Source of the DNA: Labrys monachus
GTDB lineage: Bacteria > Pseudomonadota > Alphaproteobacteria > Rhizobiales > Labraceae
Length of the DNA stretch: 64,000 nt
Reading direction: 5' to 3'
Assembly (NCBI RefSeq): GCF_030814655.1
Contig: NZ_JAUSVK010000001.1
Span: forward strand, 6,579,001 to 6,643,000
The position numbers were made by a program, and so were the translations under genes. Positions 31,908 through 40,162 of the stretch are shown here, in pieces (position 1 is the stretch's first letter; each line of letters starts with the position of its first letter). The notes below the pieces were generated by a model. That model saw nothing but the letters and a program-made list of their open reading frames with translations. It did no database searches and was not told where the DNA came from.

Positions 31908-32537
31908 ATGAGCGTTGTCGGAGAACGCGTACGCTCCGCGGGGCGTCCGCGGAGCATGGAGACCCACCAGGCCATCCTCCAGGCGGCGATGCATGTGCTG
32001 GAGCAGGGCCATTACCGCGACGTCTCCGTGGAGCGCATCGCGAGCTCGGCGGGCGTCGGCAAGCAGACGATCTATCGCTGGTATGACAGCAAGGCGGATC
32101 TTCTGCTCGACGCCTTCCTGGCCCGCTACACCGAAAGCCTGCCGCCGATGATGGCGGGGGGCGAGCCCCTGGTGAATTTCCGCGCCTATCTGCACCGGCT
32201 GGTGGAGCTCCTGCCGAGCCCGGCCATGGAGAGGGGCTACCGCGCGCTCTTCGCCGAAGCGCAGTTCGAGCGGGCCTTCCGCGAGCGGGTCGGGGAGTTC
32301 GTCCTGCAGCGCCGGCGTGATTTCGCCCGGGGCTTCGTCCTGGCGGCCATCCACAAGGGGCTGATCAGGGAGGGCGTGGATCCGGATCTCGTCGTCGACA
32401 TGATCCTTTCGCCGATCATGTTCAAATTCCTGGCGACGGTGACGCCGCCCGACCAGGCCTTCGTCGATTCGGTGTTCGATACCGTGATCGCGGCAGTGGC
32501 GCCGGTCAAAGTCTCGGCACCGGTCAAGGGAGCGTAG
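31908..32537 (+). CDS. TetR/AcrR-family transcriptional regulator
   Basis: A 209-aa repressor. The N-terminal helix-turn-helix (HQAILQAAMHVLEQGHYRDV, then SVERIASSAGVGKQTIYRWYDSKADLLLDAF) is clear. The C-terminal domain (FRAYLHRLVELLPSPAMERGYRALFAEAQ) belongs to the TetR_C type common in uncharacterised proteobacterial members. It has no adjacent effector gene on either strand, so its target is elsewhere or only itself. The flanking DNA is more A/T-rich than the surroundings, consistent with recent arrival, but codon use looks normal. Confidence 0.88.
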   Translation: MSVVGERVRSAGRPRSMETHQAILQAAMHVLEQGHYRDVSVERIASSAGVGKQTIYRWYDSKADLLLDAFLARYTESLPPMMAGGEPLVNFRAYLHRLVELLPSPAMERGYRALFAEAQFERAFRERVGEFVLQRRRDFARGFVLAAIHKGLIREGVDPDLVVDMILSPIMFKFLATVTPPDQAFVDSVFDTVIAAVAPVKVSAPVKGA

Positions 32538-32664
32538 GAGCGCCCGGATGCCGCGGGCCCGGGAAGCGGGTGCCGCTGTCGTTTCTGCGTGGGATCCCCG
32601 CCTGCGCGGTCGGCTCCGGGAGGGGCTTTCCCAAAACTTGTCGCAAGGCGGATTGCCGCCGAGG

Positions 32665-33042
32665 TCAGTGGCGGCCGCCGAGGTCCAGGATGGCGGCGAG
32701 ACGCCCGGCTTCGTCGCCGGCGAGCAGATGCACGTGGACCTCGCTGGCCCCGGCCCGGGCGGCGGCCGACAGCGTGGCGGCAAGGCCCGCGCCGCCCGTA
32801 CCGGCTTCGCCGATCCACACGCGGGCGCCGCTCGCCGCATCGACGGCGATCAGTACGGCATCGACATAATCGGGGCATTCGCCGATCGGATAGACCGAGA
32901 CCAGATAGGACTTGCCGGAAGCGCCCCGCCAGCGGCGGAAGCGGGATGCGGCGTCCGGTGCTTCGCGGCCGAGAGCCGGCAGCGGCGTGAAGGCCCGGCG
33001 GTCAGACAGGCGGCAATGAGAACGAATCGCGATCTGTTCCAT
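32665..33042 (-). CDS. Conserved hypothetical protein with a LexA box at its start
   Basis: A 125-aa soluble protein of unknown function. The N-terminal part has SDRRAFTPLPALGREAPDAA; the centre, RRWRGASGKSYLVSVYPIGE followed by CPDYVDAVLIAVD, is a pattern I associate with alphaproteobacterial conserved hypotheticals. A perfect SOS box lies immediately before the ATG, and a TTGACG/TATGTT promoter with 18-bp spacing puts the transcription start at about the ATG. There is no ribosome site, so the message is probably leaderless. It sits 32 bases downstream of plsC on the same strand, so some readthrough from plsC is possible. Confidence 0.8.
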   Translation of the reverse strand: MEQIAIRSHCRLSDRRAFTPLPALGREAPDAASRFRRWRGASGKSYLVSVYPIGECPDYVDAVLIAVDAASGARVWIGEAGTGGAGLAATLSAAARAGASEVHVHLLAGDEAGRLAAILDLGGRH

Positions 33043-33043
33043 A

Positions 33044-33058
33044 GAACAAACATAGAAC
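33044..33058 (-). promoter_or_regulatory. LexA (SOS) box overlapping a -10 element
   Basis: On the minus strand GTTC-TATGTTT-GTTC exactly fits the alphaproteobacterial LexA site GTTC-N7-GTTC. The central TATGTT is the likely -10, with TTGACG (33078-33073) as -35, so LexA would block polymerase directly. Confidence 0.88.
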
Positions 33059-33074
33059 AATGCTCCGGACGGCG

Positions 33075-33845
33075 TCAAGCCGATTCCCTTTCGTTCTCGC
33101 CTGTCCCCAGGGCCGCCACATCCGCCGGCTGGGCACCGGCTTCCGCCAGAAGCCGGGCGGACGCCGTCTCGATGACGGCCTGCAGCCTGTCGAAGAAGGC
33201 GGCCTTGTCCTCGCCCGGCGCAAGGGGGGGCAGGATCTCCAGCACCAGGCGGCCGGGCCGGCGGATGAACTGCCGGCGCGGCCAGAACACGCCGGAATTG
33301 AGGGCGACGGGCACGCAGGGCACGCCGAATTCGCTGTAGAGGTAGACGACGCCGTATTTGTAGGCCGGCTCCGCGCCCGGCGCCCGGCGGGTGCCTTCGG
33401 GAAAGATGACGATCTGCCGGCCGTCCGCGAGCTGGCGCCGGCCGTCGATCTGCATCTGCCTCATCGCCCGGGAGCGCGCGCCGCGATCGACCGCGATCAT
33501 GCGCTGCTTGGCGGCCAGCCAGCCGAACAGCGGCAGCCACATCAATTCGCGCTTGAGGATGTAGCAGGGGTCGTCGAAGACGAGGAAGAGCGCGAAGGTC
33601 TCCCAGACCGACTGGTGCTTGCAGGCGACGAGGAGAGGGCCGGGCGGAATGTTCTCGCGCCCGCGGATCTCGCAGGTGATGCCGGCGACATGGCGCATCA
33701 GGAAGAGATTCGTGCGGGCCCAGGCCTTCACCGCCCTCAGCAGGACCCGGCGCGGCAGCGCGAAGGTCGGCAGGACCGCGACCATCCAGACGACGATATT
33801 GACGTAATAGAGGAGGTTGAACAGCAGCGAGCGCAGGATGAGCAT
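33075..33845 (-). CDS. plsC: 1-acyl-sn-glycerol-3-phosphate acyltransferase
   Basis: A 256-aa inner-membrane enzyme making phosphatidic acid. It has a hydrophobic N-terminus (residues 1-28), motif I as ACKHQSVWETFAL, motif III as VIFPEGTRRAPG and motif IV near PCVPVALNSGVF. Motif I reads His-x4-Glu in place of the usual His-x4-Asp, a conservative change to the charge relay. The start at 33845 is ATG. The gene lies between the YdcF gene and the LexA-boxed gene, all on the minus strand. Confidence 0.92.
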   Translation of the reverse strand: MLILRSLLFNLLYYVNIVVWMVAVLPTFALPRRVLLRAVKAWARTNLFLMRHVAGITCEIRGRENIPPGPLLVACKHQSVWETFALFLVFDDPCYILKRELMWLPLFGWLAAKQRMIAVDRGARSRAMRQMQIDGRRQLADGRQIVIFPEGTRRAPGAEPAYKYGVVYLYSEFGVPCVPVALNSGVFWPRRQFIRRPGRLVLEILPPLAPGEDKAAFFDRLQAVIETASARLLAEAGAQPADVAALGTGENERESA

Positions 33846-33878
33846 GAGGCGGTTTCAATCGTGACGGACAGTCTCTCG

Positions 33879-33916
33879 CGCATGATCCTGATCGAAAAGC
33901 CGCGACTTCCGGGATC
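33879..33916. repeat. Short dispersed inverted repeat (GATCATGC / GATCCCGGAA type), copy 1
   Basis: CGCATGATC..ATCGAAAAGCC..TTCCGGGATC is the inverse of the element at 43291-43332 (GATCCCGGAAATCG..GATCATGCG). It lies in the 108-bp gap between the YdcF gene and plsC. Confidence 0.65.
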
Positions 33917-33953
33917 GTCTTCCCGCCTCCTATGCTCGATTTATGTCCCGCGT

Positions 33954-34781
33954 TCAATCTGCATTCGCTGTGTGCGCCGCCATGGTCGGCCGTTCCATCC
34001 GCAGCTGGAAGGTCGCGACGGCATATTTGACATATTCCGAGACGAGCAGGCGGATGCTGGCCCGGTCCGTCCACCAATGGTCGAGCTTCAGGCTCTGCGA
34101 GATCACTGGATAGGGGATCAGGGTGGTTTCGGGCAGCACGCGCCGCAGTTCCAGCAGCGAGCGCGGCATGTGGTAGTTCGAGGTCACCACGATGATCGAC
34201 TTGAACCGCTTGTCGCGGACCCAGCGTTCGGTCTCCAGCGCATTGCCGAGCGTGTTGAGAGCGTTGCGGTCGATGTCGACGCAGCAGTCGAGCATTTCGG
34301 CGCCGCCGGCGCTGTGGACGGACAGGGATTCCTCGCTCGTCGCCTTGTTCACGCCGGTGATGAGCAGGCGCCTGGCACGGCCCTCGGTGAGGAGGTCGAG
34401 CGCTTCGGTGATGCGTTCCGCGCCGCCGGTGAGGGCGATGATGCCGTCGGCGCGCACGGTGGCGGCGGGGACCTCGGCCTGCAGCGTCCCGACGAAATAG
34501 ACGAAATCCGTGACCACCGCCGCGGTGAGGAAGAGCAGGATCGCGCCGGCGATCTCCGTGGCCCAGCGCAGCCAGCTCCGCGGGTGGGGCCCGTCCGCCC
34601 GCACCGGGGCTTCCGGATCATCCTCGTCCGGGGCCGCAAGGGAGTCTGGTCTGGCCAAGCGCACGGAAGATGCCCGCCTCGGTTCGTCGCGCAGGAAAGA
34701 TTTGCGCACAGCTTGGGCGAAAATGGGGTCGGCTGCGCGCGTGTAGAACGGAACGGGCGTGGAGCCCTGCCAGACGCTCAT
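33954..34781 (-). CDS. YdcF-family (DUF218) membrane protein
   Basis: A 275-aa protein with about 75 cytoplasmic residues, one membrane helix (IAGAILLFLTAAVVTDFVYF, near residue 90) and a C-terminal DUF218 domain: ADGIIALTGGAERITEALDL, LLITGVNKATSEE, RNALNTLGNALETERW and IVVTSNYHMPRSLLEL. Family members act in envelope polymer or vancomycin-sensitivity pathways, but reactions are mostly unknown. It lies 10 bases after ftsX on the same strand; ftsE-ftsX-ydcF-plsC looks like one operon, consistent with envelope assembly. Confidence 0.9.
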   Translation of the reverse strand: MSVWQGSTPVPFYTRAADPIFAQAVRKSFLRDEPRRASSVRLARPDSLAAPDEDDPEAPVRADGPHPRSWLRWATEIAGAILLFLTAAVVTDFVYFVGTLQAEVPAATVRADGIIALTGGAERITEALDLLTEGRARRLLITGVNKATSEESLSVHSAGGAEMLDCCVDIDRNALNTLGNALETERWVRDKRFKSIIVVTSNYHMPRSLLELRRVLPETTLIPYPVISQSLKLDHWWTDRASIRLLVSEYVKYAVATFQLRMERPTMAAHTANAD

Positions 34782-34791
34782 GGAAGTCCCC

Positions 34792-35742
34792 TCATAGCTG
34801 TCCTCGAAGAACGCGATGCACCGTCATGCGCGAGGTCGCCGCGGTGATGACGGCGATCAGCACGACCACCGCGGCGGTCGCGACATAGCCCTGCCAGCCC
34901 ATGTCGAAGGAGCCGAAGAGCGCCTGGATCTGGTCGCCCCCGGCGGTGGCGACGAAGCGCGTCGCCAGGAGGTGGGCGCCGATGAAGGTCAGCACTGCCG
35001 CCAGGCCCCCGAGGCCGCCGCCCTTCAGCCCCAGCCAGAGGAAATGGCGCTGGAACTCGTTGGCGATGAAGCTGTCATGGGCGCCGATGAAATGCAGCAC
35101 CTCGACCACGTCGCGGTTGCCCGCCATGGCGCCGCGGGTGGCGAACACCACGGACAGGGCGGTCGCCACGATCATCAGCACGAGGATGGCGAGGCCGGCG
35201 AGGACCATGGCGTGGGCCATCGCGGTGAGGCGGGCGATCCAGAAGCGATGGTCGTCGAGGCTCGCGCCAGGCACCTGGTCGGCCAGGGCCTTGCGCAGGA
35301 CCTGGAAGTCGGGCTGGGCGCCCGCGGCGATCTTGACGACGATCAGCCGGGGAACCGGCAGGTCGCTCATGTCGAGGCCCTCGCCGAGCCAGGGCACCAG
35401 CAGGCGCTCCGTCTCCTCGCGGCTATAGGGCTGGACGTCGCTCACGCCGTCGGCCGACCGCGCGACCGCCACCGCCCTGGCGACCGCGGCCTCGATGTCA
35501 TGCCCCTCGACCGGCCGGACCTGGATCGTCACCTCGCGTGCGACCTGCGAGCCCCAGTCGGACGCCGCGGCGGCGATGAGCAGCACGCTGCCGGCGGTGA
35601 GCGCGGCGAGGAAGGTCATGATCGCGACGACCGCCATCAGCGACCGTCCGGCGATCGAGCCGCTCGGCACGATCGGCGCCGTCGGGCGGATCAGCGTCTC
35701 GGCGCGGCGGTTGGCTGCCTGCAGGCTCTCGCTCATGACCAT
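34792..35742 (-). CDS. ftsX: Cell division protein FtsX
   Basis: A 316-aa integral membrane partner of FtsE that transmits ATP-driven changes to periplasmic amidase activators at the septum. Four helices are visible: one after residue 30 (LMAVVAIMTFLAALTAGSVL) and three in the C-terminal half, with a periplasmic loop of about 130 residues between. The FtsX-type end reads VLIAVITAATSRMTVHRVL. Its start overlaps ftsE by 10 bases. Confidence 0.93.
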   Translation of the reverse strand: MVMSESLQAANRRAETLIRPTAPIVPSGSIAGRSLMAVVAIMTFLAALTAGSVLLIAAAASDWGSQVAREVTIQVRPVEGHDIEAAVARAVAVARSADGVSDVQPYSREETERLLVPWLGEGLDMSDLPVPRLIVVKIAAGAQPDFQVLRKALADQVPGASLDDHRFWIARLTAMAHAMVLAGLAILVLMIVATALSVVFATRGAMAGNRDVVEVLHFIGAHDSFIANEFQRHFLWLGLKGGGLGGLAAVLTFIGAHLLATRFVATAGGDQIQALFGSFDMGWQGYVATAAVVVLIAVITAATSRMTVHRVLRGQL

Positions 35743-36434
35743 GCCGCGGGCTCCTGCACGGTGAGGTAGCCGTCTTCGAGCCTGAGGCGGCGGGCCGGAA
35801 ACAGCTCCATCAGGCTCTCGTCATGGGTGGCGATGACGACCGAGGTGCCCGAACGGTTGAGTTCGATGAACAGGCGCAGGAGCCGGCGCGCCAGCGCCGG
35901 ATCGACATTGCCGGTCGGCTCGTCCGCCAGCAGGAGCTCGGGGCGGACGATGAGGGCGCGGGCGATCGCCGCGCGCTGCTTCTCGCCGCCGGAGAGCACC
36001 GGCGGCAGCACATGCATGCGCTCGCCGAGGCCCACCCAATGCAGCAGCTCCACCACCTCGGCGCGGTAGCGCGCCTCGTCCTGGCCCTGCACGCGCAGCG
36101 GCAGGGCGATGTTCTCGTAGGTGGTGAGATGATCGAGCAGGCGGAAATCCTGGAACACGATGCCGATGCGCCGGCGCGTGTCGGCCAGATCCCGCTTGGA
36201 CAGCATCATCACGTCCTGCTCGAACATGTGGATCAGGCCGCGCGTCGGCTTCAGCGTCAGGAAGAGGAGGCGCAGCAGCGTGGTCTTGCCGGAGCCCGAG
36301 GGGCCGGTGAGGAACTGGAACGAGTTCGAGGGCACGTCGAAGGAGACGTCACGCAGCACTTCAGGGCCCATCCCATAGCGCAAGCCCACATTCTCGAACC
36401 GGATCAACTCTGATGCCCTCGCATTTGCGGGCAC
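35733..36434 (-). CDS. ftsE: Cell division ATP-binding protein FtsE
   Basis: A 233-aa ABC ATPase. Walker A is GPSGSGKTTLLRLL, the signature is VLSGGEKQRAAIARAL, and Walker B is LLLADEPTGNVD. IRFENVGLRYGMGPEVL is the FtsE start. GTG at 36434 is the longest start; TTG at 36407 would give MIRFENVG, the more usual N-terminus. A CtrA box lies 16 bases upstream of the GTG, so ftsEX is likely cell-cycle controlled. Confidence 0.94.
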   Translation of the reverse strand: MPANARASELIRFENVGLRYGMGPEVLRDVSFDVPSNSFQFLTGPSGSGKTTLLRLLFLTLKPTRGLIHMFEQDVMMLSKRDLADTRRRIGIVFQDFRLLDHLTTYENIALPLRVQGQDEARYRAEVVELLHWVGLGERMHVLPPVLSGGEKQRAAIARALIVRPELLLADEPTGNVDPALARRLLRLFIELNRSGTSVVIATHDESLMELFPARRLRLEDGYLTVQEPAAWS

Positions 36435-36449
36435 TCTGCCCCGAGGGCG

Positions 36450-36464
36450 TTAACGAGCTATTAA
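36450..36464. promoter_or_regulatory. CtrA binding site upstream of ftsEX
   Basis: TTAA-CGAGCTA-TTAA is a perfect TTAA-N7-TTAA site, followed by a further TTAA at 36467-36470. It lies between the divergent ftsE and hpt genes, much closer to ftsE. Confidence 0.75.
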
Positions 36465-36620
36465 CGTTAACGAAACGCCAACGAAAATCGGCAGCCGAGC
36501 CCGCCGATGGCGGACCTGCCCGGACGGCGTGGCGGCGGGGAAGCGGGCGGCGGGCCGCCTCGCGCCCATTGTGGCGGGTGGCGTCCTGCGTTTATGCTGG
36601 CGCCAGGAAACGAGGGTTCG

Positions 36621-37151
36621 ATGTCCACACGCAAGATCAAGGTACTGTTCGACGCCGAGACGATCGCCAGGCGCAATGCCGAACTGGTGGAGGAGATCAA
36701 GGCACGCCAACTCGACAATCTCATCGTCGTCGCCGTGCTGAAGGGCTCCTTCGTGTTCGCCGCCGATCTCCTGCGCGCCATGCATGCGGCCGGCCTGTCG
36801 CCGGAGGTCGAATTCGTGCATTTGTCGAGCTATCGCGCCGCGACGACCTCGTCCGGCACGGTGGCGATCCTGCAGGACGTCGAGAGCGACGTGCGCGGAC
36901 GCAACATCCTGCTCGTCGACGACATCCTGGAATCCGGCCGCACGCTCGCCTTCGCCAAGGACCTGCTGGCCGCGCGCGGCGCCAAGCAGGTGCTGACCTG
37001 CGTCCTCCTGGAAAAGCCCGGCAAGCGCGCCGTCAACATCCATGCCGATTTCATCGGCTTCGATTGCCCCGACGTCTTCGTCGTCGGCTACGGCATGGAT
37101 GTCGCGCATTCCTACCGCGAACTGCCCTTTGTCGGCGTCGTCGAGAAATAG
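36621..37151 (+). CDS. hpt: Hypoxanthine phosphoribosyltransferase
   Basis: A 176-aa purine-salvage enzyme converting hypoxanthine (and guanine) plus PRPP to nucleotides. The PRPP loop is ILLVDDILESGRTL, the pyrophosphate loop VLKGSFVFAADL, and DFIGFDCPDVFVVGYGMD is the base-binding end. The ATG at 36621 follows CGAGGG. It is divergent from ftsEX; the next gene follows after 77 bases. Confidence 0.95.
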   Translation: MSTRKIKVLFDAETIARRNAELVEEIKARQLDNLIVVAVLKGSFVFAADLLRAMHAAGLSPEVEFVHLSSYRAATTSSGTVAILQDVESDVRGRNILLVDDILESGRTLAFAKDLLAARGAKQVLTCVLLEKPGKRAVNIHADFIGFDCPDVFVVGYGMDVAHSYRELPFVGVVEK

Positions 37152-37228
37152 CGCCTTGATCCCGCACGGTGCGGGGTGCGATGAGGCAGGCGAGGGCGCA
37201 TCATCGCTGCGATGGGCCGGGAGGATCG

Positions 37229-37699
37229 ATGGCCGGCATGCTGAGCGCTGAGAATTTCCGCTTCCTGTTCCGCAACGACAAGGGAAGCATCGACCGTTCC
37301 ACCTGGTGGGGCGCCATGGCGATGCTCGCCATCGCCTGGATCCTGGTGGCGCTCGTCGCCACCGGCGTGACCCTTCTCGGCGAAAGCCTGGCAGCGGACG
37401 AAAAAGCCAGCATGCTCGGGCTGCTGACGCAGGGCGTCTACCTCTCGGCGCTCTTCAACATCCTGATCATCCTCGTCTATGTCTGCTATTATTTCGTCAG
37501 TGCCAAGCGGTACAATGATCTGGGAAAATCGCCCAAGCTCGGGCTCGTGCTGCCGGCAGCGATCTATATCGTCACCTTTTCGCCGATCCTGACCGACCAG
37601 GTCCTGCCGGTCTATGGCCGCTGGGTCATGTTCGCGGCGTTCCTCGCCGTCGCCGCCTGGCAGGTGCGGGACCTGGGCTTCCGCAAGGGGCAGCTCTGA
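37229..37699 (+). CDS. DUF805-like inner-membrane protein
   Basis: A 156-aa protein with about four membrane helices (MAMLAIAWILVALVATGV, LSALFNILIILVYVCYYFV, LGLVLPAAIYIVTF, WVMFAAFLAVAAWQ). The start NFRFLFRNDKGSIDRSTWW and AKRYNDLGKSPKLG resemble DUF805 proteins. The ATG at 37229 has GGGAGG six bases before it; a longer frame lacks such a site. Function is unknown. It lies after hpt, possibly co-transcribed. Confidence 0.8.
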   Translation: MAGMLSAENFRFLFRNDKGSIDRSTWWGAMAMLAIAWILVALVATGVTLLGESLAADEKASMLGLLTQGVYLSALFNILIILVYVCYYFVSAKRYNDLGKSPKLGLVLPAAIYIVTFSPILTDQVLPVYGRWVMFAAFLAVAAWQVRDLGFRKGQL

Positions 37700-37739
37700 A
37701 GCCGGTTCGGATCGGCGTCAAAAGAATCGGATCGGCGTA

Positions 37740-37770
37740 AAAGAACCGGCGCCTCCCTGGGAAGCGCCGG
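37740..37770 (-). terminator. Terminator-like hairpin downstream of fhs
   Basis: Stem CCGGCGC/GCGCCGG with inner CCCTGGG pairing, followed leftward by TTCTTTTAC. It lies 158 bases beyond the fhs stop. The rightward side (CTGTGTTG) is weak. A near-tandem 20-base duplication (CGGATCGGCGT.AAAAGAA) abuts it at 37708-37747. Confidence 0.6.
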
Positions 37771-37927
37771 CTGTGTTGCTTACGAGCCCATGCCGTGTCT
37801 TCCGGACCTGCAGGGCGGCATCCCGCCGCGCCCATCGGCAGAACGCGACGCTGGTCACCCCTTCCGCCCGATGCCGACGGAAGGGCGAGGGGCGGCGCGA
37901 CCGATGCGCCCGCCCGGAGCGCCATCG

Positions 37928-39634
37928 TCAGAACAGGCCCTCGATCTGGCCGTTGGCGTCGAGGCGGATGATCTCGGCGGAAGGCACGCGGGGCAGGCCG
38001 GGCATGGTCATGATCTCGCCGCAGATGACGACGAGGAAGCCGGCGCCGGCCGACAGGCGCACCTCGCGGACCGGGACGACATGGTCGACGGGCGCGCCGC
38101 GCAGGTTCGGGTCGGTCGAGAAGGAATATTGCGTCTTCGCCACGCAGATCGGCAGGTGGCCATAGCCCGCCGCCTCGATGTCGCGGAACTGGTCGCGCAC
38201 CTTCTGGTCGGCGACGATGTCGGAGGCGCGGTAGATCTCCTTGGCGATGGTGCGCATCTTCTCCCAGAGCGGCATATCATCGGGGTAGAGGTGACGGAAG
38301 CCGCGGCCGTCGAGCGGATGGGGCTCCTCGGCGAGCTCGACCACCCGGCGGGCGAGCTCCTCGGTGCCCTTGGAGCCCTCGGCCCAATGGCTGCAGACCA
38401 CGGCGTCGACGCCGAAATGCTCGCGGCAATGCGTCGCGACCAGCGCGTGCTCGGCCGCCGTATCGGCGCTGAAATGGTTGATGGCGACGATGGCGGGGAC
38501 GCCGAACTTGCGCACGTTCTCGACATGGCGGCCGAGATTGGCGAGGCCCTTCTCCAGCGCCGCCAGGTTTTCCTTGCCGAGCTGGTCCTTCGGCACGCCG
38601 CCATGCATCTTCAGGGCGCGGACCGTGGCGACGATGACGGCGGCGGCCGGGGTCAGGCCGGCCTTGCGGCACTTGATGTCGAAGAACTTCTCGGCGCCGA
38701 GATCGGCGCCGAAGCCGGCTTCGGTCACCACATAGTCGGCCAGCTTCAGGCCGGCGCGGGTCGCGGCCACCGAGTTGCAGCCATGGGCGATGTTGGCGAA
38801 GGGGCCGCCATGCACGAAGGCCGGGTTGCCTTCCAGCGTCTGCACCAGATTGGGCTTCATCGCATCCTTGAGCAGCACCGTCATGGCGCTCGAGGCCTTG
38901 ATGTCGGCGGCGGTGATCGCCTTCTTGTCGCGGGTGTAGCCGATGATCATCTTGCCGAGGCGGGCCTCGAGGTCGACGAGATCCTTGGCGAGGCAGAACA
39001 CCGCCATCACCTCGGAGGCGACGGTGATGTCGAAGCCGTCCTCGCGCGGGAAGCCGTTGGAGACGCCGCCGAGCGAGGAATTGATCTGGCGCAGCGAACG
39101 GTCGTTCATGTCGAGCACGCGCCGCCAGGCGACGCGGCGGGTGTCGATGCCGAGCGAGTTGCCCCAGTAGATGTGGTTGTCGATCATGGCCGACAGCAGA
39201 TTATGGGCCGAGGTGATGGCGTGGAAGTCACCGGTGAAGTGCAGGTTGATCTGCTCCATCGGTACGATCTGGGCATAGCCGCCGCCGGCCGCGCCGCCCT
39301 TGACGCCGAAGCAGGGGCCGAGCGAAGGCTCGCGCAGGCAGATCATCGCCTTCTTGCCGATGCGGTTGAGACCGTCGCCGAGGCCGACCGTCGTGGTCGT
39401 CTTGCCCTCGCCCGCCGGGGTCGGATTGATGGCGGTGACGAGGATCAGCTTGCCGTCCGGGCGGCTCTCGAGGTCGGGCAGCTTGGCCAGATCGATCTTG
39501 GCGATGTGCTTGCCATAGGGCTCGTAGGCCTCGTCGGAAATACCGGCCTTCTCGGCAATCGCTTCGATGCGCTGCATCTTCGCTTGACGCGCGATTTCAA
39601 TGTCGCTCAGTGGCTTCTTCGGATCTTGGGCCAT
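37928..39634 (-). CDS. fhs: Formate-tetrahydrofolate ligase
   Basis: A 568-aa enzyme making 10-formyl-THF from formate, THF and ATP. The P-loop is [20 protein letters not shown]; the family segments [20 protein letters not shown] and [17 protein letters not shown] are present. Its N-terminal extension ([20 protein letters not shown]) is normal. It is transcribed alone on the minus strand. Together with the MetF/MetV genes at 52-54 kb it equips the cell for C1 assimilation or oxidation. Confidence 0.97.
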   Translation of the reverse strand: MAQDPKKPLSDIEIARQAKMQRIEAIAEKAGISDEAYEPYGKHIAKIDLAKLPDLESRPDGKLILVTAINPTPAGEGKTTTTVGLGDGLNRIGKKAMICLREPSLGPCFGVKGGAAGGGYAQIVPMEQINLHFTGDFHAITSAHNLLSAMIDNHIYWGNSLGIDTRRVAWRRVLDMNDRSLRQINSSLGGVSNGFPREDGFDITVASEVMAVFCLAKDLVDLEARLGKMIIGYTRDKKAITAADIKASSAMTVLLKDAMKPNLVQTLEGNPAFVHGGPFANIAHGCNSVAATRAGLKLADYVVTEAGFGADLGAEKFFDIKCRKAGLTPAAAVIVATVRALKMHGGVPKDQLGKENLAALEKGLANLGRHVENVRKFGVPAIVAINHFSADTAAEHALVATHCREHFGVDAVVCSHWAEGSKGTEELARRVVELAEEPHPLDGRGFRHLYPDDMPLWEKMRTIAKEIYRASDIVADQKVRDQFRDIEAAGYGHLPICVAKTQYSFSTDPNLRGAPVDHVVPVREVRLSAGAGFLVVICGEIMTMPGLPRVPSAEIIRLDANGQIEGLF

Positions 39635-40162
39635 GCTTTTTTCCCGGCTGGCGTTGACCTGGCGAGTTGAGACATATTCTCACCGAAATGAAAATATTTT
39701 TCTTCTCAGTGGATCTGGAGGGCGTTGAAATTGTCCCGAACCGGACGTGAGAACTATTCTGAATACGACTCGCCGTCGCATGGAAGATAGGTAGCCGATC
39801 GGCCATCCGACCGCTTGTCCGAAACCGTCACAGGATGTGTCGCCTCCGCGACGGCGGCGACCGTCTTACGGCCGCGCCTGGGAAACGGCGGCCCCGGACG
39901 CGAGCGTTGCGAATTTCGGAGGGCAGGCCGGCATTCATTTGTGTTGCCGCCTCTATGCCCGGGCGGCAGAAGCGTGTATGAGGCCCCCGCCTTTCCGCAC
40001 CGCACCGGGGGTTCGATCTGCGGTATGACGGTCCATCGGAAAGTCCGGCACCGGCTTGCAGCGGCGGGCCGGGAGAAAATAGGTTGAGATAGACAACAGA
40101 GATGTGCTCCGATCGACGGCGATCGCGGCGCGCTCGACCGGTTCCGAACGGAGTTTGCCCGC
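39635..40162. other. Long intergenic region fhs-kup
   Basis: 528 bases with no supported gene. The fhs-proximal 120 bases are clearly A/T-rich (ATGAAAATATTTTTCTTCTC at 39687) and must hold the divergent fhs promoter. The middle is ordinary GC-rich sequence with only short overlapping frames. The last 80 bases include GTTGAGATAGACAACAGAG before kup. No known riboswitch was recognised. Confidence 0.4.

Noticed and set aside
39635-40162. Riboswitch controlling fhs or kup
   Set aside because: No conserved folate, ZTP or c-di-AMP aptamer core was recognised on either strand.
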